Of a DNA stretch of 38,455 bases, positions 19,201 through 26,676 are shown in pieces. A program made the translations under genes and the position numbers. A model generated the notes under the pieces. It did not search any database. It was not told the DNA's origin and saw only the letters and a list, made by a program, of their open reading frames with translations. The DNA is from Bacillota bacterium (GTDB lineage Bacteria; Bacillota; Clostridia; Peptostreptococcales; Anaerovoracaceae), in assembly GCA_022770665.1 (NCBI GenBank), contig JALEHL010000132.1:1-38455 (forward strand), given 5' to 3'. Numbering within the stretch: the stretch's first letter is position 1; every line of letters starts with the position of its first letter.

Positions 19201-19876
19201 CACGTACCCATATGCGCGGGACCTGTCGGTGAAATCCAAGTACTCTGTCAGTGAGCTGAACGCTGCACCCGAGGAAAAGGAGGAAGCGGCTGTCCATCTG
19301 GCGGAACCGGCATCCTTTCAGAACCGGACGGTGTTCACACCGGCGCAGAGAGGCACGATTTATCACTGCCTGCTGGAGCACCTTGATTTTCGCGCGGCGT
19401 TTGCCGACGGTGACCGGCAGATAGGATTGGAAGTCATTCTGAAAACGGTGCAGGACCTGGTGGACGGGCAATTCCTTACGGAGGAAGAAGCAGCGGTCAT
19501 CCGGCCCGATAACATCATGAAGCTGATGACATCGGATCTGGGACGCCGTCTGGCCGAAAGCCCGGCTGTGCACCGTGAGCAGCCGTTCAATCTGCGGATG
19601 AATCACGATCCGGACGGTAGCGGTCAGAAGACAGAGGTCATGGTGCAAGGCGTGATTGACTGCTTTTTTGAAGAGGAGAATCAGCTGGTTCTGGTGGACT
19701 ATAAGACGAGCAGAATTCGCCCCGGGATCGATATCCAGAAAGAAAAACGGCGGATTGCGGAGCAGTACCGGGTGCAGATGGAAATCTACCGCAGCGCCCT
19801 GGAAACTGTAACAGGAAAGAAAGTGAAAGAGGCCTATCTCTATCTCACCGACAGCGGCGAGGTGATAGAGATGTAA
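16295..19876 (+). CDS. addA: ATP-dependent helicase/nuclease subunit A
   Basis: [40 protein letters not shown]; UvrD-type motifs ([47 protein letters not shown]); C-terminal nuclease motif [23 protein letters not shown]. Confidence 0.96.
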   Translation: [1193 protein letters not shown]

Positions 19877-19957
19877 GTCTCTTTCCACGCCCCCCTTTGC
19901 GTTCTTTTCTGAGGCAGAAAAGGGGGCGGGAGAAGAAGGTACAGTATGGAAACAGCA

Positions 19958-19989
19958 GAAAGCGGCTGTCCCGAGGGACAGCCGCTTTC
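19958..19989. terminator. Perfect 15-bp inverted repeat between convergent addA and gdhA
   Basis: GAAAGCGGCTGTCCC-GA-GGGACAGCCGCTTTC. Confidence 0.7.
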
Positions 19990-20020
19990 CTATCGTTAAG
20001 CCAGATTGTGTTAGCAGAAT

Positions 20021-21367
20021 TTATACAATGCCCTGTGCCATCATTGCTTCCGCAACCTTTTCGAAACCGGCGATGTTTGCGCCGGCTACCAGGTTGTAGC
20101 CCAGACCGTACTTCTCGGAAGCAGCTGCAGCATTCTTGTGAATGTTGACCATGATGTTCTCCAGCTGTTCGTAAACCTGTTCCGGAGAGAATACAGTGTG
20201 ACCTGCGTTCTGACCCATTTCGATGCAGGAGCAGGCTACGCCGCCGGCGTTTGCAGCCTTGGAAGGACCCACAACGACACCGTTCTTCTGCAGATATGCG
20301 ATTGCATCGTTCTTGGTCGGCATGTTGGAACCTTCGCAGAGGAACTTGCATCCGTTGGCAACCATCTTTTCTGCATCTTCCAGATAGATTTCGTTCTGGG
20401 TTGCGCAAGGAATGTACAGGTCGGCCTTGACACCCCAAGGTTTTTCGCCAGGATAGAAGGTTGCGCCAGGGAACTTCTCTGCGTAAGGTGCGCAGATGTT
20501 CTTGCCGGAAGCTCTCAGTTCAAGCAGATAATCTTCTTTTTCACCGGAAGTTACGCCGTCCGGATCGTAGATGTATCCATCCGGACCGGAGATGGTGATG
20601 ACTTTCGCACCCAGCTCATTCAGCTTCTGAACAGTACCCCAGGTTACGTTGCCGAAACCGGATACAACAACAGTCTTTCCTGCCAGCTCTTCGCCGCAGT
20701 GTTTCAGCATTTCTCTTGCGAAGAATACGATACCGTAACCGGTCGCTTCGGTTCTGCCTGCCAGACCGCCGTAAGCCAGACCCTTACCGGTCAGAACGCC
20801 TTCATATCTGTTGGTCAGTCTCTTGTACTGTCCGAATAAGTAACCGATTTCTCTGGCGCCTACCCCCAGGTCACCGGCAGGAACGTCTGTGTGAGGACCG
20901 ATATGTCTGTACAGTTCGGTCATGAAGGACTGGCAGAAACGCATGATTTCGCCGTCAGACTTGCCGTTCGGATCAAAATCCGCACCGCCCTTGCCGCCGC
21001 CGATAGGCAGACCGGTCAGAGAATTCTTGAAGATCTGTTCGAATCCCAGGAACTTGATGATGCCCGGATATACATTCGGAGCAAAACGCAGACCGCCCTT
21101 GTAAGGCCCGATTGCACTGTTGAACTCGTATCTGTAACCTCTGTTTACCTGTACCTTGCCGTTGTCGTCGACCCAAGGCACACGGAAGCTGATGCCTCTT
21201 TCCGGTTCGATCAGTCTTTCTATCAGACCGGCTTCCTCGTATTCCGGATGTGCTTCCAGAACCGGCTCGATGGAAGTTAATACTTCTTCCACAGTCTGTA
21301 AAAATTCCGGTTCGCCCGGGTTTCTCTTCGCTGCAATTTCGATGTACTTGTCAACTAATTTTGCCAT
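20021..21367 (-). CDS. gdhA: NADP-specific glutamate dehydrogenase
   Basis: RGYRYEFNSAIGPYKGGLRFAPNV; PIGGGKGGADFDPNGKSD; DVPAGDLGVGAREIGYLFGQYK. Confidence 0.96.
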   Translation of the reverse strand: MAKLVDKYIEIAAKRNPGEPEFLQTVEEVLTSIEPVLEAHPEYEEAGLIERLIEPERGISFRVPWVDDNGKVQVNRGYRYEFNSAIGPYKGGLRFAPNVYPGIIKFLGFEQIFKNSLTGLPIGGGKGGADFDPNGKSDGEIMRFCQSFMTELYRHIGPHTDVPAGDLGVGAREIGYLFGQYKRLTNRYEGVLTGKGLAYGGLAGRTEATGYGIVFFAREMLKHCGEELAGKTVVVSGFGNVTWGTVQKLNELGAKVITISGPDGYIYDPDGVTSGEKEDYLLELRASGKNICAPYAEKFPGATFYPGEKPWGVKADLYIPCATQNEIYLEDAEKMVANGCKFLCEGSNMPTKNDAIAYLQKNGVVVGPSKAANAGGVACSCIEMGQNAGHTVFSPEQVYEQLENIMVNIHKNAAAASEKYGLGYNLVAGANIAGFEKVAEAMMAQGIV

Positions 21368-21438
21368 TTCCCATTCTCCTTTTTTCATTCACAAATCTTT
21401 AGATTACGGCTAGTCATCTGGCTAGTTTTTCTATCTTC

Positions 21439-21467
21439 AAGATAACACCACTTTCGACGGTTGTCAA
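21439..21467 (-). promoter_or_regulatory. Sigma-A-like promoter of gdhA
   Basis: Minus strand TTGACA - 17 nt - TATCTT. Confidence 0.65.
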
Positions 21468-21590
21468 CACTGTGTATACAATATTCTTTTGTTTTTTTTA
21501 CGGTACATCCGGACCTGTAAAATACCTGCAGAGATCAGTGTTTTCAAGGGACATAGAACCGATACGAGCCGGAAGAAGGAAGAAAAATGC

Positions 21591-21620
21591 TTGCCAAAAT
21601 ACAGGCGCCGGGGGTATAAT
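21591..21620 (+). promoter_or_regulatory. Sigma-A-like promoter of the mgtE leader transcript
   Basis: TTGCCA - 18 nt - TATAAT. Confidence 0.6.
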
Positions 21621-21678
21621 AAAATGGAATGTCCGGAGAGAAATCCGGCAGGAATCATAAAAAGAAAGGAGAAAAATC

Positions 21679-21777
21679 ATGGATAGTGTACCGGCCGATA
21701 AACGAAGCACGGCAGACGATCACATACGTTACTGGAAACGAAAAACTGAAGACTGTCCTGATTTTGCTCCAGAATAG
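21679..21777 (+). CDS. Candidate 32-aa leader peptide upstream of mgtE (MDSVPADKRSTADDHIRYWKRKTEDCPDFAPE)
   Basis: ATG with SD AAAGGAG, between the promoter and mgtE; not in the supplied ORF track (shorter than its cutoff). Confidence 0.45.
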   Translation: MDSVPADKRSTADDHIRYWKRKTEDCPDFAPE

Positions 21778-21796
21778 CGCCGGGCGGACTGCACCT

Positions 21797-21845
21797 CTCC
21801 TGCCCTTGCGTTCCGAAGCGGAAGCGGGACCTGTGAAGGGAGGAG
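21797..21845 (+). promoter_or_regulatory. Predicted SD-sequestering hairpin of mgtE
   Basis: CTCCT(G)CCC at 21797-21805 pairs with GGGAGGAG at 21838-21845 (one bulged G); inner TTCCG-AAG-CGGAA hairpin. Confidence 0.5.
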
Positions 21846-21851
21846 AATCCA

Positions 21852-23255
21852 ATGAACAAAGATATTATGCTGCGTCATGACGAGGCATTCGAAGAATCCC
21901 TGGAAAAGATCTTTGAATGGTTCGATGACAAGATGTACTTCAAGATCAAAGCGGAGCTTCTGAAATATAACGAAGCGGATATTGCGGAAATGTTCGAGGA
22001 GTTTCTGGAGGATGAGGATCTGCGCAGCCGCACCATTGTGGTGTACCGGCTGCTGCCGAAGGACGTTTCCGTCGATGTCTTTTCCTATCTTCCGTCGGAC
22101 GACCAGCTGAAGATCGTGGAAGGAATCACGGATGATGAGCTGACCTACATCATTCAGGAGCTGGACTTCGATGATAAGATCGATATTCTGGAAGAACTGC
22201 CTGCAAACCTGGTGGACAAGATCCTCGAAGCTGCGCCGAAAGCCGAGCGGAAACTGATCAATACTTTTCTGAACTATCCGGATGACTGTGCCGGCAGCAT
22301 CATGACACCGGATTACATCAGCCTGATGAAGGAATGGACGGTGCGGCAGGCACTGGATTATATCCGGGAAGTCGGAATGGACTCGGAGACGATCTATACC
22401 TGCTATGTGAAGGATGGAGGACGAAAATTGCTGGGCATCGTGTCTCTGCGGAATCTGGTCATTGCAGATGACAATGTGCGGATCATGGATATCATGCATA
22501 CGGATTATGTCTGCGTGAATGTTTATGACGACCAGGAAGAAGTCTCGGAGGAATTTAAGAAATACGGGTTTCTGGCCATGCCGGTGGTGGACAGGGAACA
22601 CCGTCTGGTGGGAATTATCACAGTCGATGATATCCTGGATGTTATCGAAGTGGAAAATACAGAGGATATTGAGCGTATGGCAGGTATCATCGACCTGGAG
22701 CAGACCGATGAGGAATACCTGGACAAGAGCGTGCTGAAGCATGCGAGGAACCGACTGCCGTGGCTGCTGTTCATGATGTGCATGGCGATGGTTACCGGTG
22801 CGATCATCAGCAGTTTTGAAGATATGCTCAGCGCGGTCATCGTGCTGGTATCCTATATGCCGCTGCTGATGGGAACCGGCGGAAATACCGGTGCACAGGC
22901 ATCTACACTGATCATCCGCGGCCTGTCCCTGGGCGAGGTGGAGCTGGAGGATGCAGGCAGGGTCGTGTGGAAGGAGATCCGGATCAGTCTGTGTGTGGGA
23001 CTGGTGCTCAGCTCTGTGAATTTTCTCAAAATCCTTCTGATCGATCGGCAGCCTTTTTCTATCGCGCTGACGGTGTGCCTGGCGATGCTGGTTATTGTGC
23101 TGTTTGCGAAAGTGATCGGCGGTATGGTGCCGATGCTGGCAGAGAAGATCGGCGTGGACCCGGCGCTGATGGCCAATCCGGTCATTGCGTCTTCCACGGA
23201 TATGATTTCGGTGCTGGTCTATTTCTGTATGGCGAAGCTGATTCTCGGAATTTAA
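21852..23255 (+). CDS. mgtE: Magnesium transporter MgtE
   Basis: MgtE N domain, CBS domains (DYVCVNVYDDQEEVSEEFKKYGFLAMPVVDREHRLVGIITVDDILDVI), TM region with MPLLMGTGGNTGAQAST. Confidence 0.95.
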   Translation: MNKDIMLRHDEAFEESLEKIFEWFDDKMYFKIKAELLKYNEADIAEMFEEFLEDEDLRSRTIVVYRLLPKDVSVDVFSYLPSDDQLKIVEGITDDELTYIIQELDFDDKIDILEELPANLVDKILEAAPKAERKLINTFLNYPDDCAGSIMTPDYISLMKEWTVRQALDYIREVGMDSETIYTCYVKDGGRKLLGIVSLRNLVIADDNVRIMDIMHTDYVCVNVYDDQEEVSEEFKKYGFLAMPVVDREHRLVGIITVDDILDVIEVENTEDIERMAGIIDLEQTDEEYLDKSVLKHARNRLPWLLFMMCMAMVTGAIISSFEDMLSAVIVLVSYMPLLMGTGGNTGAQASTLIIRGLSLGEVELEDAGRVVWKEIRISLCVGLVLSSVNFLKILLIDRQPFSIALTVCLAMLVIVLFAKVIGGMVPMLAEKIGVDPALMANPVIASSTDMISVLVYFCMAKLILGI

Positions 23256-23260
23256 AGACA

Positions 23261-23284
23261 GGGGCCGGAAGCGCCCCTTTTTCA
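23261..23284 (+). terminator. Intrinsic terminator of mgtE
   Basis: GGGGCCGGAAGCGCCCCTTTTT. Confidence 0.75.
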
Positions 23285-23310
23285 CATAGTTCACACAGGA
23301 TGGTTTTTTT

Positions 23311-24213
23311 ATGAAAGAATGCATGATTACGGCCGAAATGGTCCAGACTATCATCAGAAAGCGAAAAAGGGAAATACATAAGGGCCACTGCGGCAGGATC
23401 CTGCTGGCGGCCGGTTCGAAAGGAATGATGGGTGCAGCAGTTCTTTCCTGCAGGGGCGCGCTGAGAAGCGGCGCCGGTCTGGTGCAGCTAGCCGTTCCGG
23501 AGAACCTGTTTCCTGTGGCGCAGGCGGCCGTTCCGGAAGCGACCTGCCGGCCGCGAAGCTTTTCGGCCGGAGATCTGTCCCGCTACGACGCCGTGGCAGC
23601 CGGTCCCGGTCTAGGCACCGGAGCAGAAAGCGTCGAAACCGTAAGATACCTTCTGAAACTGTATGAAGGACCGCTGGTGCTGGATGCTGATGCACTGAAT
23701 GTGATTGCAGATCCCGCGAATGATCTGCTGAGTCTGGTCAGAAACCGGAAAGGGGAGACGGTCATCACACCCCATCTGGGCGAAGCCCGCAGGCTGCTGC
23801 TCTGCGGCGGTGCTGACGGACAGGCCGACGGAGCAGAGAAAATGGGACGAACGGATCTGGCATCGAGGCTGGTAAAGCTTACAGGCTGCGTGACGGTGCT
23901 GAAAGGTGCGGGCACGATTGTAGCCACTCCGGCGGGAGATTCATATACTAATACTACAGGAAACCCCGGGATGGCGACCGGCGGCTCCGGTGATGTGCTG
24001 ACCGGCATGATCACAGGACTCTGGGGGCAGAGACAGCCCGATGACGGAGGCGGATTCCGCAGGCTTTCCGCATGGGAAGCAGCCGTATGCGGCGTGTTCC
24101 TTCACGGACTGGCGGGGGACCTGGCAGCGGAGGAACTGGGCGAATATGGAATGATTGCCGGTGATCTCGCTGCGAAAATACCGGATGCGATCCGGTCTGT
24201 TCTGACAGAGTAA
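23311..24213 (+). CDS. nnrD: ADP-dependent (S)-NAD(P)H-hydrate dehydratase (YjeF C-terminal family)
   Basis: HKGHCGRILLAAGSKGMMGAAVLSCRGALRSGAGLV; TTGNPGMATGGSGDVLTGMI. Confidence 0.9.
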   Translation: MKECMITAEMVQTIIRKRKREIHKGHCGRILLAAGSKGMMGAAVLSCRGALRSGAGLVQLAVPENLFPVAQAAVPEATCRPRSFSAGDLSRYDAVAAGPGLGTGAESVETVRYLLKLYEGPLVLDADALNVIADPANDLLSLVRNRKGETVITPHLGEARRLLLCGGADGQADGAEKMGRTDLASRLVKLTGCVTVLKGAGTIVATPAGDSYTNTTGNPGMATGGSGDVLTGMITGLWGQRQPDDGGGFRRLSAWEAAVCGVFLHGLAGDLAAEELGEYGMIAGDLAAKIPDAIRSVLTE

Positions 24214-24265
24214 CCGGGGATGCATCTTCAGAGAGGATACAGTCAGAAGGGATACAGACAGGGGA

Positions 24266-24637
24266 GTGTTGGACTTGATGGTAAAAAAGGGAGACCTGTT
24301 TTTTGCTGATCTGAGTCCGGTTGTAGGTTCAGAACAAGGGGGAGTAAGGCCTGTACTGGTCGTGCAGAATGATGTAGGAAATAAATACAGCCCGACGATC
24401 ATCGTCGCGGCAGTCACTTCGCAGACCTCGAAGGCGAAGCTGCCCACCCATGTCGAGCTTGCAGCCACACAGGGCGGACTCAGCAAAAATTCTGTGGTTC
24501 TGCTGGAACAGCTGCGGACTATAGATAAACAGAGACTGAAAGAGCGTATCGGCACGCTCAGCGAATCGCAGATCCCGGATGTGGATGCGGCGCTCGGCGT
24601 CAGTCTGGGAATCGCAAATCTGCCGGAGCATCGTTAG
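24266..24637 (+). CDS. PemK/MazF-family endoribonuclease toxin
   Basis: VKKGDLFFADLSPVVGSEQGGVRPVLVVQNDVGNKYSPTIIVAAVTSQ...LEQLRTIDKQRL; start could be the internal ATG four codons later. Confidence 0.92.
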   Translation: MLDLMVKKGDLFFADLSPVVGSEQGGVRPVLVVQNDVGNKYSPTIIVAAVTSQTSKAKLPTHVELAATQGGLSKNSVVLLEQLRTIDKQRLKERIGTLSESQIPDVDAALGVSLGIANLPEHR

Positions 24638-24641
24638 TTAC

Positions 24642-24675
24642 CGGAGGGAAACCGGAGGTTTCCGGCTTCCCTCCG
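24642..24675 (+). terminator. Strong hairpin after the mazF-like gene
   Basis: CGGAGGGAA-(aCCGGAGGTTTCCGGc)-TTCCCTCCG; U-tract absent, so it may be a processing/stability hairpin. Confidence 0.5.
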
Positions 24676-24732
24676 TAAAACATAGTAATATCGTATCGCA
24701 AAAAATCGAATCATCGGACAGTGGAGGAAAAA

Positions 24733-25551
24733 ATGGAAACGAAACAATACCAGGAGATTGCAGCGCGGGTCAGAGCAGACATCGTGAAAGCAGTACATAG
24801 CGCCGGATCCGGCCATCCGGGCGGATCCCTGAGCGCGGCAGACATTGTCACCGCACTGTATTTCAGGGAAATGCATATCGATCCGGCGGATCCGGACAGG
24901 AAAGGGCGGGATAAGTTCGTGCTCTCCAAAGGCCATGCGGCGCCGGTGCAGTATGCCGCCCTGGCGGAGAGAGGATATTTCCCGAAAGAAGAACTGCTGA
25001 CGCTGCGGAAGCTCGGCAGCCGGCTCCAGGGACATCCGAACCGGGACAAGGTTCCGGGCATTGAAATGTCTACCGGATCTCTGGGCCAGGGATTTTCTGT
25101 CTGCGTGGGAATGGCTCTGGCAAACAGACTGGATGGGGATCCGGGCAGGATCTATACGCTGATCGGCGACGGCGAACTGCAGGAAGGACTGATCTGGGAA
25201 GCAGCGATGGCAGCCGGACACTATAAACTGGACAATCTGTGCGCGATCATCGACTGGAACGGCCTGCAGATCGACGGAAAGAACGATGATGTCATGACGG
25301 TGAAGCCGATCGATGAGAAGTTCAGAGCCTTCGGATTCCATGTTCTGGTCATTGACGGCCATAATTTTGAAGAGATCTTTGCAGCCTTTGATGCGGCGCG
25401 GGCCTGCAAGGGCAGACCGACGGCGATCATCGCAAAGACCCATAAGGGGCACGGTGTGTCTTTCATGGAAGATCAGGCCGGCTGGCACGGCAAGGCGCCG
25501 GACGACGAGCAGACAGAACAGGCACTGAAAGAGCTGGGAGGTGAATGGTAA
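24733..25551 (+). CDS. Transketolase, N-terminal subunit
   Basis: VHSAGSGHPGGSLSAADIVTALYF; TPP motif GDGELQEGLIWEAAMAAGHYKLDNL. Confidence 0.94.
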   Translation: METKQYQEIAARVRADIVKAVHSAGSGHPGGSLSAADIVTALYFREMHIDPADPDRKGRDKFVLSKGHAAPVQYAALAERGYFPKEELLTLRKLGSRLQGHPNRDKVPGIEMSTGSLGQGFSVCVGMALANRLDGDPGRIYTLIGDGELQEGLIWEAAMAAGHYKLDNLCAIIDWNGLQIDGKNDDVMTVKPIDEKFRAFGFHVLVIDGHNFEEIFAAFDAARACKGRPTAIIAKTHKGHGVSFMEDQAGWHGKAPDDEQTEQALKELGGEW

Positions 25552-26498
25552 TGGCAGAGAAAATCGCAAAAGGTGAAAAAATGGCAACCCGTCAGGCATA
25601 CGGAAAGGTTCTGGTGGAGCTGGGTGCGGAAAACCCGGATCTGGTGGTGATGGACGCCGATCTTTCCAAGTCGACTATGACAGCGGAATTCAGCAAAGCC
25701 TATCCGGACCGGTTCTTCAATATGGGCATTGCAGAGCAGAATCTGTACGGGACGGCCTGCGGACTGGCGCTTTCCGGCAAAACGGTATGTGCGTCCACCT
25801 TCGCAATGTTCGCAGCAGGACGCGCCTTTGAGATCATTCGCAACTCCATCGGCTATACCCATGCCAATGTGAAGATCTGCGCGACCCATGCGGGGATTAC
25901 TGTCGGTGAGGACGGCGCAAGTCATCAGACCTTCGAGGATATTGCTCTTATGCGGACCATTCCGGGCATGACCGTGGTCAATCCTTCGGATGGAGTGTCT
26001 GCCATGAAGCTGCTGCGCCAGGTGGTGGCGTTTCAGGGTCCGGCATATGTGCGCCTGGGACGTGCGGCGGTTCCTGTATGCTACGATGAAACCGATGAGA
26101 TCATTCTGGGAAAGGGAAACTGCCTGCGGGACGGAAAGGATGTCACGATCATCGCCACGGGAATCATGGTCAGCGAGGCCCTTGCAGCAGCGGAAACGCT
26201 GGCTGCAGAAGGCATCGATGCACGTATTATCGACATGCACACCATCAAGCCGCTGGATGAGGAGATCATAGTGAAAGCCGCATCGGAAACCGGTGCGATC
26301 GTCACGGCAGAGGAACATTCCGTCATCGGCGGACTGGGAAGCGCCGTAGCGGAAACAGTCGTAAAGAGGTGTCCGGTGAAAATGGCCATGGTCGGCCAGC
26401 AGGATACGTTCGGGGAGTCCGGAAAGCCGGAGGAGCTGAAGAAAAAGTACGGCATGACGGCGGATGATATCGTTCGGGCGGTAAAGAGCCTGAAATAG
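25545..26498 (+). CDS. Transketolase, C-terminal subunit
   Basis: DLVVMDADLSKSTMTAEFSKAYPDRFFNMGIAEQNLYG; THAGITVGEDGASHQTFEDIALMR. Confidence 0.94.
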   Translation: MVMAEKIAKGEKMATRQAYGKVLVELGAENPDLVVMDADLSKSTMTAEFSKAYPDRFFNMGIAEQNLYGTACGLALSGKTVCASTFAMFAAGRAFEIIRNSIGYTHANVKICATHAGITVGEDGASHQTFEDIALMRTIPGMTVVNPSDGVSAMKLLRQVVAFQGPAYVRLGRAAVPVCYDETDEIILGKGNCLRDGKDVTIIATGIMVSEALAAAETLAAEGIDARIIDMHTIKPLDEEIIVKAASETGAIVTAEEHSVIGGLGSAVAETVVKRCPVKMAMVGQQDTFGESGKPEELKKKYGMTADDIVRAVKSLK

Positions 26499-26593
26499 CA
26501 GAAACAGCAGAGAATGTCCGGTGACAGCCCATGGTTTTCATGGCCGGGTCGCCGGATTTTTCGTATGACGGGCTTCCTGTCTGCGGAAACCGG

Positions 26594-26622
26594 TTGAAAG
26601 AAAGAAAAAAATGTGATATTCT
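26594..26622 (+). promoter_or_regulatory. Sigma-A-like promoter of thrC
   Basis: TTGAAA - 17 nt - TATTCT. Confidence 0.5.
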
Positions 26623-26676
26623 AAAATGTAATACTAAAAAAGGTAACGGAATCGCAAAAAGGAGAGACAAAGGACC

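Noticed and set aside
19889-19928. CGCCCCCCTTT...AAAGGGGGCG hairpin after addA
   Set aside because: Plausible stem but no U-tract in either direction; the neighbouring 15-bp inverted repeat is the better terminator candidate.
21729-23354. 541-aa minus-strand ORF opposite mgtE
   Set aside because: Antisense of mgtE, His/Gln-rich low-quality frame without RBS.
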